Shown piece by piece: positions 54,153 to 62,221 of a DNA stretch of 64,000 nt; position 1 is the stretch's first letter, and every line of letters begins with the position of its first letter. The stretch lies in contig CP051546.1 in assembly GCA_012837155.1 (NCBI GenBank), forward strand, positions 1,405,075-1,469,074, given 5' to 3'. The notes under the pieces were generated by a model. The model was given only the letters and a program-made list of their open reading frames with translations. It ran no database searches and was not told where the DNA came from. The translations under genes were made by a program, and so were the position numbers. This DNA comes from Flavobacterium sp. (GTDB lineage Bacteria > Bacteroidota > Bacteroidia > Flavobacteriales > Flavobacteriaceae).

Positions 54153-54466
54153 AAAAAGGAGATGTTATTCTTCTTTCTTTTCCATTTACTGATTTGAAAG
54201 GCAATAAAATAAGACCAGCCTTGGTTTTAGTCGTTTCAGATTTGGATATTATCGTGGCTTTTATTACCACTCAATTCAAATGGCAAAATCCACATGATAT
54301 TCTTTTAGAACCAAATGATTTCAATGGTTTAAAGAAAACTTCATTACTTCGATTATCAAAAATTACAACAATTGACAAGGACTTAATTCTAGGTAAATTA
54401 GGAGAATTGAATGGTGTTGATATTGGGAAAATAAACAAAAATCTTGTAGCTATTTTGGGATTATGA
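54149..54466 (+). CDS. MazF/PemK-family endoribonuclease toxin
   Basis: A 105-residue toxin of the PemK/MazF fold. The signature KKGDVILLSFPFTDLKGNKIRPALVL begins at residue 2; catalytic features of the family (Arg of the RPALVL strand and the Thr or Ser of ITTQFKW) are present. Toward the end are LKKTSLLRLSKITTIDKDLI and LGKLGELNGVDI. MazF cuts mRNA, often at ACA-like sites, when its antitoxin is degraded. Located just outside the right repeat of the ndh island and upstream of pepD, it is an independent accessory module. Confidence 0.85.
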   Translation: MKKGDVILLSFPFTDLKGNKIRPALVLVVSDLDIIVAFITTQFKWQNPHDILLEPNDFNGLKKTSLLRLSKITTIDKDLILGKLGELNGVDIGKINKNLVAILGL

Positions 54467-54550
54467 TGCTGGAATTTATGCAATTTCAGGTTGTAAACAG
54501 GAGCAAATTTGAAAGAAAAATATACTTTATAAATAACAAAACAATATACA

Positions 54551-56011
54551 ATGAGCCAAGAAATAAGAAATCTAGAACCCAAAGCACTTTGGAACAAATT
54601 TGCCGATTTGAACGCCGTTCCTCGTCCGTCAAAAAAAGAAGAACGTGTTATCGAATTTATTACAGCCTTCGGAAATTCATTGGGTTTAGAAACTTTTGAA
54701 GACGAAATTCGTAACGTGATTATTCGAAAACCTGCCACTTCAGGAATGGAGAATCGCAAACCAATTGTGTTACAAGGGCATTTAGATATGGTGCATCAAA
54801 AAAATGCCGATACCGTTTTTGATTTTGATACCCAAGGAATTGATATGTATGTCGATGGCGACTGGGTTCGTGCTCGCGGAACAACTCTTGGTGCTGATAA
54901 TGGTCTTGGAGTGGCGATGATTATGGCGGTTTTAGAATCTAAAACGATTAAACATCCAGCGATTGAAGCCTTATTTACTATCGATGAAGAAACCGGAATG
55001 ACAGGAGCTTTGAATCTAAAAGGAGGAATTCTGAAAGGAGAAATTCTTTTGAATATGGATACCGAAGAGGATGACGAAATCGACATTGGTTGCGCCGGAG
55101 GAATTGATGTTACAGCTACTCGAGAATATCATGAGGAGGAAACTCCAGAAGGTTCTGTGGGTTATACCATTACCGTTAAAGGCTTAAACGGCGGGCATTC
55201 CGGAATGGATATTCACAAAGGTTTGGGTAATGCCAACAAAATAATGAATCGTTTGTTGTTTGATGCTTTTGAAAATTTTGGACTTCAAGTTTCGGAAATC
55301 AATGGGGGGAGTTTGCGCAATGCGATTCCACGCGAAAGTGTGGCTAAAGTTATCGTTGCCGGAATGTACGACGAAGCATATATTTTTGATATGCAGGAAG
55401 TGATTAACGATATTAAAACGGAATATAAAACTACTGAACCCAACTTGAGTATCGAAATCGTGAAATGTGATTTACCGAAAAAAGTCATGGATTTAGGTGT
55501 GCAAGAAGGAATTCTTCGTTCGATTTATGCCGCGCATAATGGCGTTTATCGAATGTCAGCTGATATGGAAAATTTAGTGGAAACTTCGAATAATGTGGCA
55601 CGTGTTATTATTAAAGATGGCACAATTTTTATTGGCTGTTTGACGCGTTCATCGGTAGAAACGTCTAAGTTTGATTTGGCAAATGCTTTGCGTTCTGCTT
55701 TTGAATTATGTGGTTGCGAAGTGAGTTTGTCAGGTTCTTATCCGGGTTGGACGCCAAATGTAAAATCTGAAATTTTGGATTTATTAGTTAAAATTTACGA
55801 GAAGCAAAATGGAGAAAAAGCAAAAGTAGTGGCTTGTCACGCAGGATTGGAATGTGGAATTCTGGGAACAAATTATCCTGATATGGATATGATTTCTTTT
55901 GGACCAACGATTCAAGGTGCACATTCGCCAGACGAAAGGGCTTCTATAAAATCTTCTCAAAAATTCTGGAAATTTGTATTAGAAATTTTGGAAAATATTC
56001 CAGTAAAATAA
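54551..56011 (+). CDS. pepD: Aminoacyl-histidine dipeptidase (beta-alanyl-histidine dipeptidase, M20)
   Basis: A 486-residue zinc dipeptidase that cleaves Xaa-His dipeptides such as carnosine in the cytosol. It has the M20 active-site residues in order: VLQGHLDMVHQ (about 79-89) with zinc His-Asp, GTTLGADNGLGVAM (about 113-126) with the bridging Asp, FTIDEETGMTGA (about 143) with the catalytic Glu, and GGHSGMDIHKGLGNANKIM (about 219). The C-terminal CHAGLECGILGT and SFGPTIQGAHSPDERA supply the remaining metal ligand His. Length and order match PepD. Monocistronic, with a terminator 20 bases after the stop. Confidence 0.93.
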   Translation: MSQEIRNLEPKALWNKFADLNAVPRPSKKEERVIEFITAFGNSLGLETFEDEIRNVIIRKPATSGMENRKPIVLQGHLDMVHQKNADTVFDFDTQGIDMYVDGDWVRARGTTLGADNGLGVAMIMAVLESKTIKHPAIEALFTIDEETGMTGALNLKGGILKGEILLNMDTEEDDEIDIGCAGGIDVTATREYHEEETPEGSVGYTITVKGLNGGHSGMDIHKGLGNANKIMNRLLFDAFENFGLQVSEINGGSLRNAIPRESVAKVIVAGMYDEAYIFDMQEVINDIKTEYKTTEPNLSIEIVKCDLPKKVMDLGVQEGILRSIYAAHNGVYRMSADMENLVETSNNVARVIIKDGTIFIGCLTRSSVETSKFDLANALRSAFELCGCEVSLSGSYPGWTPNVKSEILDLLVKIYEKQNGEKAKVVACHAGLECGILGTNYPDMDMISFGPTIQGAHSPDERASIKSSQKFWKFVLEILENIPVK

Positions 56012-56032
56012 TCTTTATTTGATATAAAAACA

Positions 56033-56060
56033 AACCCTCGTTTATTGTTAAACGAGGGTT
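56033..56060. terminator. Bidirectional terminator between pepD and the small basic protein
   Basis: AACCCTCGTTTA and TAAACGAGGGTT form a perfect 12-bp stem with a TTGT loop, A-rich before and T-rich after, serving both convergent genes. Confidence 0.88.
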
Positions 56061-56072
56061 TTGGTTTGAGAA

Positions 56073-56184
56073 TTAATCTCTTTTTGGACTGTTTTTCTTT
56101 TCTCTTTTTTCCTCTTTCTTTTCCTTGGCGGTTTTAAGAGGTTCTTTTTTTACGGTTTTTTTTTGCGTCTTGACTTTTAGCCAT
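56073..56184 (-). CDS. Very small Lys/Glu-rich protein (one frame break)
   Basis: From the ATG at 56184-56182 the minus strand encodes MAKSQDAKKT and, after removal of one base in a run of nine A (complement of 56156-56164), VKKEPLKTAKEKKEEKREKK and NSPKRD to a TAA at 56075-56073. The corrected protein is 36 residues, more than one-third lysine. Similar small basic proteins are common in flavobacteria and usually left as hypothetical; they may bind RNA or ribosomes, but this is unproven. It is too short for standard gene finders and the frame break hides it. Confidence 0.6.
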
Positions 56185-56313
56185 AATGGGTATGTTTATA
56201 AGGTTAACTTTTCTGTTTTTACTGGTGTAAATGTAGAGAATAGTAATATGAAATTACCATTAGTAATAAAATTTCATCTGCGTTTTACGGCTATCTTTTT
56301 TAATTGCTCTTGT

Positions 56314-57081
56314 TTATTTTCTCTTCAAAATTTTATATTCTTCATAACAAGCACTAATAGCATCGAGAATTTGCAAGTCATTAGCCGTTTTTACAAAGGA
56401 TTCCGAATAATTGCAACGCTCTAGAATTTCGGCTATTTCGTTTTTGTCAACTCCTAGAAGGGCTGATATGGTTTCTCTGTCAAATTTAGATTCGAGCAGG
56501 TTGCGTACAGTATCGTCCTTTTTCATTTCTCTCAATCTTTTGAGTTCTCGGGGTTTTTTGCCAAAAAAGTTATAAAGCATATCTGCGGGATTGAATATAG
56601 AACCCATTATTTTTCCAAAAGCATTTGGCGAATATTCTCCTCCTTCATACCCTAGGGATAATCCTGAAATGCTGTAACGATAATTCTCCTTTACGGGAAT
56701 CAATTTTGAATCTACTTCGAGGTAACCCGTTAGATTATAAGGTTTAATGATTACTTCTTCAAGTGCATAAGCCTTTTCTGTAAGATGAATTTTTGTGTTT
56801 TTGTTTTTAATCCAATCATTAGTAACTCTAATCTTCAATGATTGAAAACCCAAAATAGAAATATGTAAAGTGTCGTTTACCGAAGCATTAATTTCAAAAA
56901 AACCCTTCTCGTTAGAAACCGCACCTTTGACGCTATTGATATTAATTACATTTACATACGGTAAAGGAAGTTGATTGTTATCGTTCACGATGGTGCCAGA
57001 GACTTTTTGCGATGATTCCAAAACTTGGGCAAACGTATTCGCAGAAACTATTAAAAAGAAGAAAACTACAAAATATTTCAT
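56314..57081 (-). CDS. Secreted protein with carboxypeptidase-like regulatory domain
   Basis: A 255-residue secreted protein. Signal peptide at 1-18 (ending ANTFAQ), then a CarboxypepD_reg-like beta-sandwich (about 27-110): SGTIVNDNNQLPLPYVNVININS, GFFEINASVNDTLHISILGFQSL. The second half is helical, with PRELKRLREMKKDDTVRNLL and TISALLGVDKNEIAEILERCNY. Such proteins in Bacteroidota look like TonB-receptor N-terminal domains without a barrel, and may interact with TonB or outer-membrane partners. No partner gene is adjacent. The role is uncertain. Confidence 0.82.
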   Translation of the reverse strand: MKYFVVFFFLIVSANTFAQVLESSQKVSGTIVNDNNQLPLPYVNVININSVKGAVSNEKGFFEINASVNDTLHISILGFQSLKIRVTNDWIKNKNTKIHLTEKAYALEEVIIKPYNLTGYLEVDSKLIPVKENYRYSISGLSLGYEGGEYSPNAFGKIMGSIFNPADMLYNFFGKKPRELKRLREMKKDDTVRNLLESKFDRETISALLGVDKNEIAEILERCNYSESFVKTANDLQILDAISACYEEYKILKRK

Positions 57082-57167
57082 AAACTGATTTAAAACTTTA
57101 AAAGTAATAAAACGGGATTAAATATTTTGTAGTTTCTGTATAATTATAAGAAAATTAACAAAATGTA

Positions 57168-59087
57168 TTAACTTCTTCTTGGTCTTCTTTCTCTTGGTGT
57201 GTCGCCAAAGCTTTCAGAACGTCTTGCAGGTCTTTCTGAAGAACCTCCATCTCGTCTGGGAGTTTCTGAGGATCTTGAGAAACCGCCTGTTCTTGGAGCC
57301 GCTGAACTTCTGCCGCCAAAACCGCCTTCGCGTGGTGCTGAACTTCGATCGCTTCTAAATCCGCCTTCACGTCTTGGAGCGAAATTTCCTTCTCTTCTTG
57401 GAGCAGAACTTCTTCCGCCACCAAAACCTCCAGAATGTCGCCCGTTGTGATCGCGTCTTCCGCCACCGTCATTTTTAGAAATTTCAACATTAATACGACG
57501 CCCTTCTAATTGTACGTTGTTCAATATTTCCATTACTTTGTCCGTGTGTTCAGGGTCTGTGTTAAAGAAAGAGAATCCTTCTTTAATATCTACTTTGAAT
57601 ACGTCATCGCGACCTAAATCTAGCGTTTCTTTCAAATAATCTTTCAATGACATCCAGTCAAAATTGTCTCTAGATCCAATGTTTACAAAATATCTTGTGG
57701 CTCCGCCATTGTTGTTCTCTCTTGGTTCTCTGTCATCACGTTCCCGTCTATCAGAGCCCGAAGATTGAGAGGAGATGTCTCTATTCTTCTTGTAATAATT
57801 AATGAAACGATTAAATTCTACCGAGACCATTTTTTTTATCAGTTCTTCTTTTGATAAGCTTTCGAGGACATTGTTAATTGCAGGAAGATAGTTGTCAATT
57901 TCGTGATCAACCTCGGTATCTTTAATTTTGTTAGCTAAGTGCAACAATTGAATTTCACAAATTTCGATTCCTGATGGAATGGTTTTTTCTTCGAATTTTT
58001 GTTTGATGATTCTTTCGATAGAAGAAATTTTGCGAATTTCACTTTTGGTAACAATCACAATAGAAGTTCCTAGTTTTCCGGCACGACCCGTTCTACCTGA
58101 ACGGTGATTGTAAGTTTCTATTTCGTCAGGTAATTGGTAGTTTACTACGTGCGTAACGTTATCAACATCAATTCCACGAGCAGCTACATCAGTTGCTACA
58201 AGCATTTGGATTTGTCGGCCTCTAAACGCTTTCATTACCCCGTCGCGTTGTGCTTGAGATAAGTCTCCGTGCAAAGCGGCGGCACTATACCCATCTTCGA
58301 TTAGTTTTTCGGCAACCGCTTGGGTGTCTCGTTTTGTTCTACAAAAAACTACCGAGAAAATGTCTGGATTTGCATCGGCTAATCGTTTCAAAGCTTCATA
58401 GCGGTCACGTGCATTTACCAAATAAAATTCATGAGAAACCGTTGCTGAACCAGAATTTTTGGTACCAACAGTAATTTCTAATGGATTGTGCATGAATTGT
58501 TTTGCAATTCGTGCTACCTCTTGCGGCATGGTTGCCGAGAATAACCAAGTGCTTTTTTCGTCAGGCGTGGTCGAAAGAATATTTACGATGTCTTCGTAGA
58601 ATCCCATGTTCAACATTTCGTCTGCTTCGTCAAGAATACAGTAATTAATTTGGGTAATGTTGACCAATCCTCTGTTAATCATGTCTTGCATTCTACCTGG
58701 AGTAGCCACAATAATTTGCGCACCTCTTTTGATGTCTCTAGCTTGTTCTGTAATACTTGCACCACCATAAACGGCCACTACATTAATACCTTTCTCGTAT
58801 TTAGAGTAGTTTTTAAGTTCGTTTGTAATTTGCAAACAGAGTTCGCGGGTAGGTGATAAAATTAACGCCTGTGTATTTCTGTTGTTGGCATCAATTTTTT
58901 GAATGACTGGAAAACCAAAAGCTGCCGTTTTCCCTGTCCCTGTCTGAGCCAACGCAACTAAATCTGTGTCTTGTTCCAATAATAGGGGAATCGCTTTCTC
59001 CTGTACTTCGGTCGGATTCTCAAATCCTAGATCGATAATCGCACGTTGTAGCGATTCACTCAATCCTAATTGTTCAAATTTATTCAT
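57168..59087 (-). CDS. DEAD-box RNA helicase with RNA-binding and RGG-like tail
   Basis: Start chosen at the ATG at 59087 (MNKFEQLGLSESLQRAIIDLGF), giving 639 residues. The helicase core has the Q motif, AQTGTGKTAAFGFP, PTRELCLQI, VATPGRMQDM, the name-giving VLDEADEMLNMGF-like ILDEADEMLNM, SATMP, VATDVAARGIDV and HRSGRTGRAG. A DbpA-type RNA-binding domain follows (about 470-545: YFVNIGSRDNFDWMSLKDYL, INVEISKN). The last 90 residues are an RGG-like low-complexity tail with repeated GGF, RRE and SSAPR units. It probably unwinds rRNA or mRNA structure in ribosome assembly or cold adaptation (DeaD/CsdA-like). A TACCTTTG -7-like box lies just upstream (complement of 59109-59116). Confidence 0.93.
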   Translation of the reverse strand: MNKFEQLGLSESLQRAIIDLGFENPTEVQEKAIPLLLEQDTDLVALAQTGTGKTAAFGFPVIQKIDANNRNTQALILSPTRELCLQITNELKNYSKYEKGINVVAVYGGASITEQARDIKRGAQIIVATPGRMQDMINRGLVNITQINYCILDEADEMLNMGFYEDIVNILSTTPDEKSTWLFSATMPQEVARIAKQFMHNPLEITVGTKNSGSATVSHEFYLVNARDRYEALKRLADANPDIFSVVFCRTKRDTQAVAEKLIEDGYSAAALHGDLSQAQRDGVMKAFRGRQIQMLVATDVAARGIDVDNVTHVVNYQLPDEIETYNHRSGRTGRAGKLGTSIVIVTKSEIRKISSIERIIKQKFEEKTIPSGIEICEIQLLHLANKIKDTEVDHEIDNYLPAINNVLESLSKEELIKKMVSVEFNRFINYYKKNRDISSQSSGSDRRERDDREPRENNNGGATRYFVNIGSRDNFDWMSLKDYLKETLDLGRDDVFKVDIKEGFSFFNTDPEHTDKVMEILNNVQLEGRRINVEISKNDGGGRRDHNGRHSGGFGGGRSSAPRREGNFAPRREGGFRSDRSSAPREGGFGGRSSAAPRTGGFSRSSETPRRDGGSSERPARRSESFGDTPRERRPRRS

Positions 59088-59183
59088 ATATGTTTTTAAA
59101 ATTTGGCGCAAAGGTACATCGAATAAGCGAGATAATCTAATGGAAAATTTAGATTAGTCGATTTAATACTATTTGAAAATCAA

Positions 59184-59759
59184 TTAGTTAGTTTTTAAGA
59201 AGGCGATAAGTTGTTCCGTAGCCTTTCCTCTATGGCTTATAATTCCTTTTTCTTCGAGCGAAAGTTGGGCGAAAGTAACTTCATGTCCTTTGGGTTTAAA
59301 GATGGGATCGTAGCCAAAACCTTGATTTCCTGATTTTTTTAGAGTAATTTCTCCCTTTGCAATTCCTGTAAAAAGATGCTGTTTTCCGTTTAAGTTCAAT
59401 GTAATTACGGTTTTAAATTGGGCATTTCTGTTGGATTCATTGGATAAAACGTCTAAAAGTTTATTCATATTATCCTCTGAACTGCGTTGTTCTCCTGCAT
59501 ATCGCGCCGAAAAAACACCAGGTTCGCCGTTTAGCGATTCGACTTCTAAACCTGTGTCGTCTGCAAAACAATTGTAGCCATATTTTTGGGTAATATAATT
59601 TGCTTTTATAATAGCATTTCCTTCGATAGTATTGGCTGTTTCTGGAATTTCTTTAAGACAGCCAATACTTTCGAGACTAATGATTTCGATACTTTCTGGA
59701 AGTAACTGCTGCACTTCTAAGATTTTATTTTTGTTGTTTGTGGCAAAAACGAGTTGCAT
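59184..59759 (-). CDS. rdgB: Non-canonical purine NTP pyrophosphatase (RdgB/HAM1)
   Basis: A 191-residue enzyme that hydrolyses dITP, ITP and XTP to monophosphates and so cleans the nucleotide pool. It has the Ham1 start LVFATNNKNKILEVQQLLPE, FADDTGLEVESLNGEPGVFSARYAG (about 66-90) with the catalytic Asp, GFGYDPIFKPKGHEVTFAQLSLEEKG (about 143-168) and SHRGKA near the end. All typical residues are present. It is 72 bases upstream of the DEAD-box helicase gene on the same strand and 46 bases downstream of the NYN gene. Confidence 0.94.
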   Translation of the reverse strand: MQLVFATNNKNKILEVQQLLPESIEIISLESIGCLKEIPETANTIEGNAIIKANYITQKYGYNCFADDTGLEVESLNGEPGVFSARYAGEQRSSEDNMNKLLDVLSNESNRNAQFKTVITLNLNGKQHLFTGIAKGEITLKKSGNQGFGYDPIFKPKGHEVTFAQLSLEEKGIISHRGKATEQLIAFLKTN

Positions 59760-59805
59760 ACTATAATGATTTTGTCAGCAAAGTTAATTAAATAGACTTT
59801 GAAAT

Positions 59806-60663
59806 TTAGCTATACCGCAATCTCACAAAAACGTGTTTGATTCCTTTTTTGTCTGATTCTCTTTCGTCTATTTCTAGAATATCCGTTAGAGATTTTAACA
59901 TTGGGGTTAATTTAGAAAATCCATAATTCCGAGAATCAAATTCTGGTTTTTTCTTAACAATAAGGTTACCCACATCGCCAAGAAATGCCCAACCATCTTC
60001 ATCGCCAATAGCTTCGAGTGTGTCTTCGATGAGTTCTATGGTTTGATTGTCGATTTTGTTAAGTGGTTTTTGTTCTATTTTTTCAATAGTTTTTGCGGTT
60101 ATTTTTTGCTTCGCCTGTTCGCTAGTGGTCGGGTCAATTATCTTTTTGTTTTCCTCGATTAACTTGCTTTTTGGAGACTTGATTCGTCCGCTGACTATCG
60201 TTCGGGTCTTTTTGATGGCACCATCTAAAACCTCAATATAAATAAATCGATCACAAGCCACAATAAACGAATTGGGGGTTTTCTTTTCGCCAATTCCAAT
60301 AACTTTCATTCCCGATTCTCTCAAGCGAATGGCTAATCTTGTAAAATCGGAATCGCTAGAAACAATGCAAAAACCATCGACTTTGTCTGAATATAACAAA
60401 TCCATGGCATCGATAATCATAGCCGAATCAGAAGAATTTTTTCCAATAGTGTAACTGTATTGTTGAATGGGGGTGATGGCGTGTTCTAGCAAAACGCTTT
60501 TCCAACCGCCAGCATTAGGTTTGGTCCAATCGGCATAAATGCGTTTGGTAGTTGGGGTGCCGTATTTGGCAATTTCTTCCATCATTCCTTTTACGTTGCT
60601 GTACGGCACATTATCGGCATCAATAAGGACGGCGAGTTTTAATTCTTTGGTTTCTTGTGACAT
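59806..60663 (-). CDS. NYN-domain ribonuclease-like protein with OST-HTH/LOTUS domain
   Basis: A 285-residue protein. The NYN (PIN-like) domain covers about 5-150: LAVLIDADNVPY with the first acidic residues, GKNSSDSAMIIDAMDLLYSDKVDGFCIVSSDSDFTRLA with the catalytic Asp cluster, and a GIGEKKTPNSFI end. A charged linker (about 155-205) is followed by an OST-HTH/LOTUS domain (about 210-285: LIEDTLEAIGDEDGWAFLGDVG). Many bacterial members of this combination bind RNA or G-quadruplexes and may cut RNA. Cytosolic. It is the first gene of a three-gene minus-strand run (NYN, rdgB, DEAD-box helicase), an RNA/nucleotide quality-control cluster by context. Confidence 0.88.
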   Translation of the reverse strand: MSQETKELKLAVLIDADNVPYSNVKGMMEEIAKYGTPTTKRIYADWTKPNAGGWKSVLLEHAITPIQQYSYTIGKNSSDSAMIIDAMDLLYSDKVDGFCIVSSDSDFTRLAIRLRESGMKVIGIGEKKTPNSFIVACDRFIYIEVLDGAIKKTRTIVSGRIKSPKSKLIEENKKIIDPTTSEQAKQKITAKTIEKIEQKPLNKIDNQTIELIEDTLEAIGDEDGWAFLGDVGNLIVKKKPEFDSRNYGFSKLTPMLKSLTDILEIDERESDKKGIKHVFVRLRYS

Positions 60664-60720
60664 CTTTAAAATTCTAATATTCTTTCAAAGATACAAAGTT
60701 TATCGTGAAAACGAGATTCT

Positions 60721-60783
60721 AGCCCTGATAGAAACGGCATCCCACGCTTTTGGGCGTGGATATAGTGGATAGCAGGATTAGCT
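60721..60783. repeat. Dispersed repeat with CCACGC hairpin (copy 2)
   Basis: AGCCCTGATAGAAACGGCAT followed by CCCACGCTTTTGGGCGTGG ATATAG and GGATAGCAGGATTAGC. Same element as 48421-48488 but on the opposite strand. It sits between divergent genes. Confidence 0.7.
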
Positions 60784-60861
60784 TCAAAAAAAGATTATGA
60801 TAAGCCAGATTAAATAATTATTTTTGCAACCTCTTAAAAAATATAATACTTCAAATATATT

Positions 60862-62124
60862 ATGGTAAAAGATTTATTCGAAAGAATTCAAGACAATAAA
60901 GGACCTTTAGGAAAATGGGCTTCTCAGGCAGAAGGTTATTTTGTTTTTCCAAAATTAGAGGGTGAATTAGGACCAAGAATGCAGTTTCAAGGAAAAAATA
61001 TTTTGAACTGGAGTTTGAACGATTATTTAGGTTTGGCGAATCATCCAGAAGTACGAAAAGCGGATACTGATGCAGCGATTGCTTATGGCGCAGCCTATCC
61101 GATGGGAGCTAGAATGATGAGCGGTCATACAAAATATCATGAGCAGTTAGAAGAGGAATTGGCTTCTTTTGTAATGAAAGAATCGGCTTATTTATTGAAT
61201 TTTGGATACCAAGGAATGGTTTCGATTATTGATGCTTTGGTTACTAGAAATGACGTAATTGTCTATGATGTAGATGCGCACGCTTGTATTATTGATGGTG
61301 TTCGGTTGCATAGCGGAAAGCGTTTTACATACAAGCATAATGACATCGAAAGTATGGAGAAAAACCTGCAACGTGCCACAAAATTAGCCGAGGAAAACGG
61401 TGGGGGAATTCTTTTTATTACCGAAGGTGTTTTTGGAATGCGTGGTCAGCAAGGAAAATTGAAAGAGATTGTAGCAATGAAAAAGAAATACAATTTCCGA
61501 TTATTGGTCGATGATGCGCACGGTTTTGGTACACTCGGAAAAACGGGTGCTGGGGCAGGCGAGGAGCAAGGGGTTCAGGATGATATTGATGTTTACTTTT
61601 CGACTTTTGCAAAATCGATGGCTAATATTGGTGCTTTTGTAGCTGCTGATAAATCGATTATCGATTATTTGAAATATAATTTGCGTTCGCAAATGTTTGC
61701 CAAAGCGTTGCCAATGATTCAAACTATTGGTTCGTTAAAACGATTAGAATTGTTGCGCAATTCATCTGAATTAAAGGATAAACTTTGGGTAAATGTGAAT
61801 GCATTGCAAAACGGATTGAAAGAAAAAGGATTCAATATTGGAGATACAAATACTTGTGTTACGCCAGTTTATTTAGAAGGTTCTATTCCGGAAGCGATGA
61901 TTATGGTAAATGACTTGAGAGAAAATTATGGGATTTTCTTGTCGATTGTAGTGTATCCAGTAATTCCAAAAGGAATGATTTTGCTACGAATGATTCCTAC
62001 GGCAAGTCACACCATTGCTGATATTGACGAAACATTGGTTGCTTTTGAAGCGATACGCGAAAAGTTAGAAAACGGAACGTACAAAGAAATTGCTAGTAAA
62101 ACAAAAGTTGATTTAGATGCTTAG
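60862..62124 (+). CDS. Alpha-oxoamine synthase family PLP enzyme (serine palmitoyltransferase/cysteate acyltransferase-like)
   Basis: A 420-residue fold-type I PLP enzyme of the alpha-oxoamine synthase group (SPT, KBL, BioF, cysteate acyltransferase). It has LNDYLGLANHPEVRKADTDAAI, YLLNFGYQGMVSIIDAL, VDDAHGFGTLGKTGAGAGEEQ (substrate/PLP Asp and His) and the PLP-lysine in YFSTFAKSMANIGAFVA. The ending TIADIDETLVAFEAI fits. In flavobacteria, enzymes of this kind condense acyl-CoA or acyl-ACP with serine or cysteate to make sphingolipid or sulfonolipid (capnine) bases; which one is open. A -7-like TATTTTTG box is at 60819-60826. A GNAT gene converges right behind it. Confidence 0.85.
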   Translation: MVKDLFERIQDNKGPLGKWASQAEGYFVFPKLEGELGPRMQFQGKNILNWSLNDYLGLANHPEVRKADTDAAIAYGAAYPMGARMMSGHTKYHEQLEEELASFVMKESAYLLNFGYQGMVSIIDALVTRNDVIVYDVDAHACIIDGVRLHSGKRFTYKHNDIESMEKNLQRATKLAEENGGGILFITEGVFGMRGQQGKLKEIVAMKKKYNFRLLVDDAHGFGTLGKTGAGAGEEQGVQDDIDVYFSTFAKSMANIGAFVAADKSIIDYLKYNLRSQMFAKALPMIQTIGSLKRLELLRNSSELKDKLWVNVNALQNGLKEKGFNIGDTNTCVTPVYLEGSIPEAMIMVNDLRENYGIFLSIVVYPVIPKGMILLRMIPTASHTIADIDETLVAFEAIREKLENGTYKEIASKTKVDLDA

Positions 62125-62145
62125 CCTAAGATGAGGTCAGTTTAT

Positions 62146-62182
62146 AAAAAATCCATTCGGTTTTGCGAATGGATTTTTTTTT
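62146..62182. terminator. Terminator between the oxoamine synthase and GNAT genes
   Basis: AAATCCATTCG (62149-62159) and CGAATGGATTT (62166-62176) form an 11-bp stem with a six-base loop and T-run. It serves the rightward gene and could also serve the convergent one. Confidence 0.88.
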
Positions 62183-62221
62183 GGTTTAGATTCTGCAAAT
62201 AGCGAATACAGATTGCTTTCG

